The position numbers and the translations under genes were made by a program. Under the pieces are notes generated by a model, which saw only the letters and a program-made list of their open reading frames with translations, ran no database searches and was not told where the DNA came from. A stretch of 39,261 nucleotides of DNA from Rubrivivax sp. (GTDB lineage Bacteria; Pseudomonadota; Gammaproteobacteria; Burkholderiales; Burkholderiaceae_C), in NCBI GenBank assembly GCA_016788525.1, contig JAEUPD010000216.1, positions 1 through 39,261 of the forward strand, given 5' to 3'. This document shows, one piece after another, positions 1 through 6,455 of this stretch. The number at the start of each line of letters is the position of its first letter. Positions within the stretch are counted from its first letter, which is position 1.

Positions 1-82
1 CGGGCGCTGGCGTAGTCTCGGCGAGGCGCCGGATGCCGGCGGGGCACGGCCTCGCGCTCGGCCCGATCCAGGCACCCGGGTT

Positions 83-104
83 GGAGTACGAGCGCTCGCA
101 CTCC
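83..104. repeat. 22-bp near-perfect palindrome
   Basis: Ten of the eleven base pairs across the centre match: arms GGAGT and ACTCC flank a perfect CGAGCGCTCG core, with a single a/c mismatch at positions 88 and 99. It could be a protein-binding operator or part of a transcript-end structure. There is no T-run beside it, so it is not a classical intrinsic terminator. Confidence 0.6.
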
Positions 105-117
105 GATGCGCGTGGCT

Positions 118-232
118 CGCCAAGGCCGCCGGGTGGTGGGCGCAGCGAGGGCGAGGGGGCATTCGAGTGCCCAGCGCAGCAGGGCCCGCGAAAGAGGACA
201 CGAGCAGAGCCGACCACCCGGCGGCCCTGGCG
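118..232. repeat. 20-bp inverted repeat with 75-bp spacer
   Basis: The left arm 118-137 and the right arm 213-232 are reverse complements at 19 of 20 positions. The inner 14 (124-137 and 213-226, GGCCGCCGGGTGGT and its complement) are perfect. A smaller hairpin (GGGCA at 157-161, TGCCC at 168-172) lies in the spacer. The flanks show no target-site duplication and the spacer has no open frame like a transposase. It could be a structured RNA, a REP-like extragenic element or a MITE-like remnant. Confidence 0.6.
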
Positions 233-295
233 CGCCACCATCTCCGCGCGCCATGGTCTTCGCTCACCCGGCCAGAGATCAGCGACACGACCACC

Positions 296-1279
296 TCAAC
301 GCAACGGCGCCCGCCGCGAAGCCAGCCAGATGCTCGGCAGGATGAGCGCCGCCCCCGCGGCGTGGTACCACTGCGGCCGTTCGTCCAGCACCAGCCAGGC
401 GCCCAGCGCACCGTACACCGGCGCCACGTACTGCATCAGCGCCGTGCGCGCCGCACCCAGCTCGCGCTGAAGCAGCGAATAGGCGCCGTAGCTCAGCACG
501 CCCGGCACCACCGCGGCGAGCATGACCAGGAACAGCGCCATCGTGCCGAACGGCTGCGCCAGCGGCGGCGCCGTCATCCACTCCCACACCGTGGCCGGCA
601 GCAGCGCGACGAGCCCGCCACCGATGATCGCGGCCAGCCGCTCGCCCGGGCCGAGCGCCGACGGCCAGTGCTTGAGCAGCACCGAGTAGGCGGTCCACGA
701 CACCGCCGCCGCGACGATCCACAGGTCACCCGGCGCGAGCTTCAGCGCCAGCAGGTTGCCCAGGTCGCCGCGTGCCACCACGAACACCACACCCGCCAGC
801 GCCGAGGCGATGGCCAGCCACTGCGGCCGGCTCATGCGCTCGTGCAGGACCTTCACGCCGACGATCGCGATGGCCACCGGCGCCACCGAGTAGATGAGCG
901 CGATGTTCGCCGCACTCGTGGTGCGCGCCGCGATGTACACCCAGGCGCCGCAGATCCACATGCCCAGCGCCCCCAGCACCAGCAGCTGCTTCCATTCGCG
1001 CCGCACCACGGCCAGGTTGGCCAGCAGGCCGGCGCCGACGAAGGGCAGCATCAGCGCGAACGCCAGCGCCCAGCGGCCGAAGGCCAGGCTGTGCGGGTGG
1101 ATGACCTCGGGCGACGCCCGCGCGATGAGGTAGTTCGACGACCACAGTGCCGGCACCAGGAACAGCAGCACCTGCGCCCACCACGGGGCGTGGCCATGCG
1201 CCGCCGGGCCGCCGGGCGGCTGCGTCGCGGTAACGGCGGCAACGGCCGCGGCCGCCTCGCCGTCCTGGCCGTCGCCCAT
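296..1279 (-). CDS. EamA/DMT-family membrane transporter
   Basis: This is a 327-residue protein of the drug/metabolite transporter superfamily, expected in the inner membrane with ten helices. Two tandem EamA repeats can be read: the first begins near residue 32 with a hydrophobic stretch containing PALWSSNYLIAR, and the second begins near residue 185 (LWIVAAAVSWTAYSVLLK). The C-terminus has the usual EPxY-like end of the family in the form LDERPQWYHAAGAALI. The ATG at 1279 lies 38 bases beyond the stop of the decarboxylase gene on the same strand, so the two may be co-transcribed. The frame stays open far upstream, but that part is only a shadow of the decarboxylase. Substrate cannot be inferred; members export amino acids, metabolites or drugs. 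Confidence 0.85.
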   Translation of the reverse strand: MGDGQDGEAAAAVAAVTATQPPGGPAAHGHAPWWAQVLLFLVPALWSSNYLIARASPEVIHPHSLAFGRWALAFALMLPFVGAGLLANLAVVRREWKQLLVLGALGMWICGAWVYIAARTTSAANIALIYSVAPVAIAIVGVKVLHERMSRPQWLAIASALAGVVFVVARGDLGNLLALKLAPGDLWIVAAAVSWTAYSVLLKHWPSALGPGERLAAIIGGGLVALLPATVWEWMTAPPLAQPFGTMALFLVMLAAVVPGVLSYGAYSLLQRELGAARTALMQYVAPVYGALGAWLVLDERPQWYHAAGAALILPSIWLASRRAPLR

Positions 1280-1317
1280 CGGTCCGCGGGCGTGCGGCGC
1301 GCCGAGGTCGCCCACGC

Positions 1318-2256
1318 TCAACGCCGGTCGGCCATGTGCTCGCCCATGCGGATGGCGCCACCGGGTTGCCACGTGGCATGCCAGGCGAGTGGCCCGCGCG
1401 GGAACAGCAGCACCACGGTGGAACCGAGCAGGAAGCGGCCCATCTCTTCGCCCTGCTCCAGCGCCACGTCGGGCGCGCCCGCGCCCTCCCCGCCCTCGGC
1501 GGATGCCCCGTAGCGCCACTCGCGCACCTGCCCCGGCCGCGGCGGATTCACCACCCCGTGCCACACGGTGGCCATGCTGCCCACGACGGTGGCGCCCACC
1601 AGCACCAGCACCCAGGGGCCGGCCAGGCGGCCAACGCCCTCGAACACGCACACCACGCGCTCGTTGCGCGCGAACAGGCCCGGCACGCCACGCGCCGTGG
1701 CCGGGTTCACCGAGAACAGCGCCCCTGGCACGTGGACCATGCGCAGCAGCCTGCCGGCGCACGGCATGTGGATGCGGTGGTAGTCGCGCGGCGAGAGGTA
1801 CAGCGTGGCGAAGTGGCCGCCCTGAAAGTGCGCGGCCAGCGCTGCGTCGCCGCCCAGCAGCGCCGTGGTGCTGTAGCGGTGGCCCTTGGCCTGGAAGATC
1901 TGGTCGCCATCGATGGCGCCGAACTGGCTGATCGCGCCGTCCACCGGGCACACCAGGTCGGCGTCGCGCTCGATCCAGCGCGCGCCGGGGGCCAGCGGCC
2001 GCGTGAAGAAGTCGTTGAAGCTGCGGTACACGGCCGGGTCGTGCTGGGCCGCCTCCATCATGTTCACGCCATAGCGGCGGATGAACCAGCGCACCACCGC
2101 CGTCGTGGCCGCACCACCTTCGGCGCGCGCGAGTGCTCCCATCGCCATCGTCAGCGCCTGCTTGGGCAGCAGGTACTGCAGCGCCACCGCCAGCCGTTCG
2201 GCCAGCGGGCGCCGGTCGGCCAACACGTCGGGGCGGGCGGTCTCGGGAGTCGGCAT
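1318..2256 (-). CDS. psd: Phosphatidylserine decarboxylase proenzyme
   Basis: The product converts phosphatidylserine to phosphatidylethanolamine at the inner membrane. It is made as a proenzyme that self-cleaves to give alpha and beta subunits. The 312-residue protein contains the cleavage motif LGST near residues 277-280, whose Ser becomes the pyruvoyl cofactor. The conserved CPVDGAIS and SPRDYHRIHMP segments carry the Asp and His expected for autocleavage. Length matches the E. coli-type enzyme (about 320). I chose the ATG at 2256 (MPTPETARP); a GTG at 2274 in the same frame is an alternative. A short Gly/Ala-rich insert (GGEGAGAPD) precedes the cleavage region. The gene sits 41 bases downstream of the sppA stop on the same strand. 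Confidence 0.93.
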   Translation of the reverse strand: MPTPETARPDVLADRRPLAERLAVALQYLLPKQALTMAMGALARAEGGAATTAVVRWFIRRYGVNMMEAAQHDPAVYRSFNDFFTRPLAPGARWIERDADLVCPVDGAISQFGAIDGDQIFQAKGHRYSTTALLGGDAALAAHFQGGHFATLYLSPRDYHRIHMPCAGRLLRMVHVPGALFSVNPATARGVPGLFARNERVVCVFEGVGRLAGPWVLVLVGATVVGSMATVWHGVVNPPRPGQVREWRYGASAEGGEGAGAPDVALEQGEEMGRFLLGSTVVLLFPRGPLAWHATWQPGGAIRMGEHMADRR

Positions 2257-2297
2257 GGGTGGCAGTGCGCCCACGTGGTCGTGCCTCGTTGCGGGCT

Positions 2298-3395
2298 TCA
2301 GCGCAGCAAGGGCGCGGCGTCGCGCAGCGCGCGCACGACGCCCTGCCCCATCGCCGCGCCGAAGCGCTTGGCCAGCCGCTCGGCAACGTTGTCGCGCGGC
2401 GTGTAGTCGACGATCTCCTCGGCCTTCACCACCTCGCGCGCGACATGGTCGAGGTTGCCCAGGCCATCGACGAGGCCGAGCCGGACCGCCTCTTCACCGT
2501 TCCACACCAAGCCGGTGAAGATCTCCGGGGCGTCCTTCTTCAGGCGTTCGCCACGGCCGGCCTTCACCACGTCGATGAATTGGCGGTGGATCTGCTCGAT
2601 CATCTGCTTGGCATAGGCGCGCTGCTTGTCGCTGAGCGGGCTGAACGGGTCCAACAGCGCCTTGTTCTCGCCGGCGGTGATGAGCCGGCGCTCGATGCCG
2701 AGCTTGTCCATCGCGCCGGTGAAGCCGAAGCCGTCCATCAGCACGCCGATGCTGCCCACCAGGCTGGCCTTGTCGGCGTAGATGGCGTCGGCGGCCACCG
2801 CGATGTAGTACGCGCCGCTGGCGCAGACCTCGTCGACGACGGCGTAGACCTTCTTGTTGTGCTTGGCCTTCAGCCGCCGGATCTCGTCGTTGACGATGCC
2901 CGATTGCACCGGGCTGCCGCCTGGGGAGTTGATGCGCAGCACGACGGCCACCGCGCCGGGATCCTGGAAGGCCTGCTTCAGCGCGCCCAGCAACGCCTCG
3001 GCGCCGGCTTCGGTGTCCGGGGCGATCTCGCCGCGCACCTCCACCAACGCGGTGTGCGGTGAACTCGAATGCATCGGACCGGACTTGAAGGAAAACAGCG
3101 CCCACGCCACGGCCAGCGCCAGGCCGAACCAGCAGGCGCGAAAGAAGTTGCGCCAGCGGCGCTCGCTGCGCTGGTGCAGCACCAGCGCGCCGGCCAGCCG
3201 CTCCAGCGTCGACTCGATGCGCGCGAGCTGGGGCCCAGGCGTCGGCTCGCCCGCCGAGACATGCGGTGCCCGAGCCGAAACCGCGGCGGGCGCCGGCGTG
3301 GGTCCGGGTGCCGACGGCGTTGCCTCGGCCAGCGGCGCCGGGGGCAGCCGCTGTGCGTCGGTCATGGGTTGGGTGGGAGGGTTGTCTTCGGTCAT
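2298..3395 (-). CDS. sppA: S49-family signal peptide peptidase SppA-like protease
   Basis: This is a membrane-anchored serine protease of the short S49 family, which degrades leftover signal peptides in the membrane. In the 365-residue protein a Pro/Ala-rich cytoplasmic tail is followed by one transmembrane helix at about residues 85-103. The protease domain starts near residue 114. RINSPGGSP (154-162) is conserved. Ser193 in CASGAYY is the likely nucleophile, and Lys245, 52 residues further on, is the likely general base; this matches the Ser-Lys dyad spacing of Bacillus SppA. The start codon overlaps the stop of the upstream Rieske gene in an ATGA, which supports the start and suggests translational coupling. 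A role beyond peptide clearance is not shown by the sequence. Confidence 0.92.
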   Translation of the reverse strand: MTEDNPPTQPMTDAQRLPPAPLAEATPSAPGPTPAPAAVSARAPHVSAGEPTPGPQLARIESTLERLAGALVLHQRSERRWRNFFRACWFGLALAVAWALFSFKSGPMHSSSPHTALVEVRGEIAPDTEAGAEALLGALKQAFQDPGAVAVVLRINSPGGSPVQSGIVNDEIRRLKAKHNKKVYAVVDEVCASGAYYIAVAADAIYADKASLVGSIGVLMDGFGFTGAMDKLGIERRLITAGENKALLDPFSPLSDKQRAYAKQMIEQIHRQFIDVVKAGRGERLKKDAPEIFTGLVWNGEEAVRLGLVDGLGNLDHVAREVVKAEEIVDYTPRDNVAERLAKRFGAAMGQGVVRALRDAAPLLR

Positions 3396-3943
3396 GTCGG
3401 CTGCGGCCCTTCTGCGGCTTCACGGCCCGTCTGGTCTGCCGGGCCGGCAAGGCCCGCGCCGCCCGACGGCGAAGGGACGGTGTTGGCGGCCGGCGCGGCA
3501 CCCTCGCCGGTCGCGGCAGCGGCGGGCGGCGGTTCGTCGAACGCTACCGCCTTGATGTCGCGGGAAGGATACCAATACACCTGACCGCCTCGTTCCTCCA
3601 CCGGCACCGGCGTGAGCTTGCCGCGCCCGCACGGGCCACCGACGCAGCGCCCGTCGGCAGGCTCGTAGGCCGCGCCATGGATCGAGCACAGGATCCAGCG
3701 CTTGTCCATGTCGAGGAACTCGCCTTCCTGCCAGTCCATCTCGGTGGGCACGTGCACGCAGCGGTTCAGGTAGGCCACCGGCCGGCCGTCGAAGCGCAGC
3801 GCGAAGGCGCGTGCCGGGCGACCCCACAGCACCACGTCCCATACGAACGCCCTGCCGCGCTCGGCGAGATCGACCGAAGCGCAAAGCGGCTCGGGCGCCG
3901 GCCGCTCCGAGGCGCGAGCGGATGGCAGGGGCGCATCGGTCAT
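3392..3943 (-). CDS. Rieske [2Fe-2S] domain protein
   Basis: This 183-residue soluble protein carries a Rieske iron-sulfur cluster. The ligands are visible as CxH (Cys62, His64) and CxxH (Cys86, His89). The family is ferredoxin-like rather than the respiratory Rieske protein: there is no N-terminal membrane anchor. A further Cys pair (RCVGGPCGRG) follows the cluster region. The C-terminal 40 residues are Ala/Pro/Gly-rich and probably disordered. I chose the ATG at 3943, which has AGGGGG a few bases upstream; an ATG at 4027 would add 28 Pro-rich residues and overlap the HAD gene by 8 bases. It lies between the HAD phosphatase and sppA in a conserved Burkholderiales order. Its electron partner is unknown. 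Confidence 0.88.
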   Translation of the reverse strand: MTDAPLPSARASERPAPEPLCASVDLAERGRAFVWDVVLWGRPARAFALRFDGRPVAYLNRCVHVPTEMDWQEGEFLDMDKRWILCSIHGAAYEPADGRCVGGPCGRGKLTPVPVEERGGQVYWYPSRDIKAVAFDEPPPAAAATGEGAAPAANTVPSPSGGAGLAGPADQTGREAAEGPQPT

Positions 3944-4019
3944 GAGGCCCCCTGGCGTGGTCGGGGCGTCGGCGGCGGCAGGGCCTGGTGGCACTTCGGG
4001 CGGCCCCTCCGGTGGCAGC

Positions 4020-4682
4020 TCAGGCATGCGCAAGCAGCCAGTCGTGCAGCTCACGCGTGCTGTGCAGCACGGCCAGCGGGGTGAACTCCGCAAACGACTC
4101 GTGGTCGTGGGCGCCGAAGCTCACGCCCAGCGACGCCACACCGGCGTTGCGCGCCATCTGCAGGTCATGCGTGGTGTCGCCGATCATCAACGTGCGCCGA
4201 GGCTCCGCGCCGAACTCGCGCATCAACTCCTCGAGCATCAGCGGGCTGGGCTTGGACGCCGTCTCGTCGGCCGTGCGCGAACCGTCGAAAACGCCGTGCA
4301 GCTGGGCGCTGGCCAGCGCCTCGTCCAGGCCGCGGCGGCTCTTGCCGGTGGCCACCGTGAGCCAGTGGTTGCGCGCCTTCAGCGCGCGCAGCATGGCCAG
4401 CGTGCCCTCGAACAGCACGAGTTCGTGCTGGCGTGTGAAGTAGTGGTGGCGGTAGCGCCGGCCAAGCTCCGGGTAGCGCTCCAGCGGCAGGCCGGGCGCC
4501 GCGTGGCGCAGCGCGTCGTTCAGACCCAGGCCGATGACGTAGGCGGCATCGGCGTCGCTCGGCGCGGCGATGCCGACGTCGCGGCAGGCCTCCTGGATGC
4601 AGCGCGCGATGAGCCCGGTGCTGTCGAACAGCGTGCCGTCCCAGTCGAAGGCGATGAGGTCGAAGCGGCGGGGGCGGGTCAC
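4020..4682 (-). CDS. HAD-superfamily phosphatase (phosphoglycolate phosphatase-like)
   Basis: This 220-residue HAD-IA hydrolase should remove phosphate from a small phosphorylated metabolite. All four HAD motifs are present: FDWDGTLFDST with nucleophile Asp13 and Asp15, Thr112 in TVATGKS, Lys144 in ASKPSP, and the metal-binding GDTTHD at 169-173. A helical cap domain occupies roughly residues 25-90. It resembles Gph, but the true substrate cannot be fixed from the sequence. The start is a GTG whose last two bases overlap the RluC stop (GTGA), so translation is probably coupled to rluC. A longer frame upstream is a shadow of rluC. Confidence 0.9.
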   Translation of the reverse strand: MTRPRRFDLIAFDWDGTLFDSTGLIARCIQEACRDVGIAAPSDADAAYVIGLGLNDALRHAAPGLPLERYPELGRRYRHHYFTRQHELVLFEGTLAMLRALKARNHWLTVATGKSRRGLDEALASAQLHGVFDGSRTADETASKPSPLMLEELMREFGAEPRRTLMIGDTTHDLQMARNAGVASLGVSFGAHDHESFAEFTPLAVLHSTRELHDWLLAHA

Positions 4683-5725
4683 GGGAAGGGGTTGCGGCGC
4701 AGCGAAGCGAGAAGTGTCTCGCACTCCGCGGGCAAGGGCGCCAGCAAGACGACGCGCTGGCCGCTGGCCGGATGGTCGAAGCCCAGTTCGCGGGCATGCA
4801 GGAACATGCGCGCGAACCGGTGCTCGCGCGCAAATGCCTTGTTGGCGGCGAAGTCGCCGTACTTGGGGTCGCCGACGATGGCGTGGCCGGCATGCGCCAG
4901 ATGCACGCGGATCTGGTGCGTACGGCCGGTCTTGAGGGTCACGTCGAGCAGCGACGCGCCGGCCAGCGCCTCGCGAAGCGCCACCAGCGTGATCGCGCGC
5001 CGCGCCTGGTCGTGCGCAGGCGCCACCACACGCACGTGGCGCTCGCCCTGAGCATCGGTGGACTTCAGCAGCGCCTGGTCGATGACCTTGAGGCTCTTGG
5101 GCCAGTGGCCCCACACCAGCGCCTGGTAGACCTTGTGCGCATCGCGCTGGCGAAACTGGTCCTGCAACGATACGAGCGCACTGCGCTTCTTGGCCAGCAG
5201 CAGCACCCCCGAGGTCTCCTTGTCCAGCCGATGCACGAGCTCCAGGAAGCGATGCCCCGGCCGCCCCTCGCGGGCACAGCGCAGCTGCTCGATCACGCCG
5301 AAGTTCACGCCGCTGCCGCCGTGCACGGCCACGCCAGCCGGCTTGTCCAGGGCCAGCAAGTGCTCATCCTCGAACAGCACCGGGAACTCCCGTGGCGGCA
5401 CATGCGGCAGCGCCGCATCGCCCCCGGCCCGGCCCGCTGCCGAGGCCGAGGTGCGCACCGGCGGCACCCGCACCCGATCACCCTCGGCCACCCGGGTGTC
5501 GGCCGCGGCGCGGCCCCTGTTCACCCGCACCTCGCCGGAGCGGATGACGCGGTAGACATGCGTCTTGGGCACGCCCTTGAGCAGCCGCAGCAGGAAGTTG
5601 TCCAGGCGCTGGCCGGCCGATTCGGCGTCCACCGTGAGCAGGCGCACACTCGGCGGCGGTGTGCCGGCCGGTGCTGCAGGCGGCCGCGTGACGGCCGGCT
5701 TGCTCGCTATACTTCGCCGCTCCAA
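4679..5725 (-). CDS. rluC: 23S rRNA pseudouridine synthase RluC
   Basis: RluC isomerises uridines 955, 2504 and 2580 (E. coli numbering) of 23S rRNA to pseudouridine. The 348-residue form has an N-terminal S4 RNA-binding domain (about 38-90, QRLDNFLLRLLKGVPK) and a catalytic domain with the signature HRLDKETSG, in which Asp168 is the nucleophile. The C-terminal motif LKTGRTHQIRVHLAHAGHAI is intact. The frame has no early ATG. The first possible start is TTG at 5725; GTG at 5647 would begin just before the S4 domain, closer to E. coli RluC. The start is therefore uncertain. The gene is divergent from rne, a common arrangement across proteobacteria. Confidence 0.93.
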   Translation of the reverse strand: MERRSIASKPAVTRPPAAPAGTPPPSVRLLTVDAESAGQRLDNFLLRLLKGVPKTHVYRVIRSGEVRVNRGRAAADTRVAEGDRVRVPPVRTSASAAGRAGGDAALPHVPPREFPVLFEDEHLLALDKPAGVAVHGGSGVNFGVIEQLRCAREGRPGHRFLELVHRLDKETSGVLLLAKKRSALVSLQDQFRQRDAHKVYQALVWGHWPKSLKVIDQALLKSTDAQGERHVRVVAPAHDQARRAITLVALREALAGASLLDVTLKTGRTHQIRVHLAHAGHAIVGDPKYGDFAANKAFAREHRFARMFLHARELGFDHPASGQRVVLLAPLPAECETLLASLRRNPFP

Positions 5726-6293
5726 TTGATTGCGCCGCGTGAGCGGTCGGTTTGCCGGGCTCTTCGGAGTTTAAGCAGGCGCCGCAGGGGGCAATCATGG
5801 GGTGCCGCGGGTGATGCTCTCTACCAAAGGACAAGAGCAGCGCCGTCGCGGCAAACAGGTGATGCAACGCCGAGGCCCCGAACGGGCCGCGCTCGCCACA
5901 GCGAAGCGGACGCTCGATGTCCCGGCGGCAGAGATTCGCAAACGGAACCACCGCCCCGTGAAGGCTGCGCAAGCAGTGCACGGGGACCACGAAAGATTCA
6001 AGGGTGTTCGGCCCCGCCGCGATCGAGACCCATCAGATCGCGCCGACCGGGCACCCGCGTACGGCCCAGGCCCACGCGCGCCCGCAAGGCATGTCGCACC
6101 CCTGCCCCACCCCCGGCTCCCGGCCCCGGCGCACCGTTGCCGGCTTGGCCGTGGCCGAGCCACCGCTGCGCCGCACCCGGCGCGCGGTGCCGCTCGGGCG
6201 GCCCGGAGGCCCCGGGCCGCAGGGAAGTGCTGACGGACCCTTGGCACGCCAGCCCCTGGCCGCCACGCACGCGCCAACGCTGCGCGACTGAGA

Positions 6294-6312
6294 GCCCGCC
6301 TCCCCGGCGGGC
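6294..6312 (+). promoter_or_regulatory. Hairpin in the rne upstream region
   Basis: GCCCGCC (6294-6300) and GGCGGGC (6306-6312) form a perfect 7-bp stem around a TCCCC loop, about 145 bases before the rne start. No T-run follows. It may be part of the long rne leader RNA, or the 3' end of an unrecognised upstream transcript. Confidence 0.5.
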
Positions 6313-6374
6313 CTGAAGCGCAGTCCAGGGCATTTCGCGCTCCGGTTCCCCGCTGACTCTCGTGCATCGAAGCG

Positions 6375-6406
6375 GTGCCTGCCGGGCCTCACGGTCCGGC
6401 CGGCAC
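6375..6406 (+). promoter_or_regulatory. Long hairpin in rne leader, likely autoregulatory
   Basis: The arms 6375-6388 and 6393-6406 pair along 13 positions: GTGCC with GGCAC, one t/c mismatch, then GCCGGGCC with GGTCCGGC including one G-U pair, closed by a TCAC tetraloop. The structure ends 49 bases before the rne start codon. In E. coli the rne leader folds into hairpins through which RNase E destabilises its own mRNA. The same role is inferred here from position and structure only. Confidence 0.5.
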
Positions 6407-6455
6407 GTCGTGTGCCGCGCGCCTTCATCAGGCGTGCGGCCTGGAAGGAGTGCAC

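Larger units (their letters stand above)
1..295. other. Intergenic stretch with no supported gene; inverted repeats
   Basis: No reading frame here has a recognisable protein; the open frames are GC-driven and contain only Arg/Pro/Ala-rich sequence. The stretch lies downstream of the stop codon of the minus-strand transporter gene. It does contain a near-perfect 22-bp palindrome and a long inverted repeat, listed separately. The window starts inside this region, so a gene may end just outside it. Confidence 0.6.
5726..6455. other. rluC-rne divergent intergenic region
   Basis: This 730-bp stretch separates the divergent rluC and rne genes. Open frames in it look like GC-driven shadows. The right-hand part must include the rne leader and holds two strong hairpins, listed separately. 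On the minus strand a TAAACT sequence at about 5771-5776, with TTGCCC 15 bases upstream, could serve rluC, but the spacing is poor. I see no clear sigma-70 promoter for rne. Confidence 0.6.

Noticed and set aside
118..232. Integron attC site or transposon ends
   Set aside because: No GTTRRRY core site, no target duplication, and no integrase or transposase nearby.
33..1513. Plus-strand open frames at the left edge, up to 448 residues
   Set aside because: They are Arg/His/Pro-rich and mostly antisense to the transporter and psd genes, as expected of shadow frames in GC-rich DNA.
5802..6367. Open frames on both strands in the rluC-rne gap
   Set aside because: Composition is GC-driven, starts are poor, opposing frames overlap, and no domain is seen.
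6375..6455. Upstream ATG start for rne at 6375
   Set aside because: The GTG at 6456 has an ideal GGAAGGAG site and the conserved N-terminus; the extra 27 residues are not family-like and overlap the hairpin.
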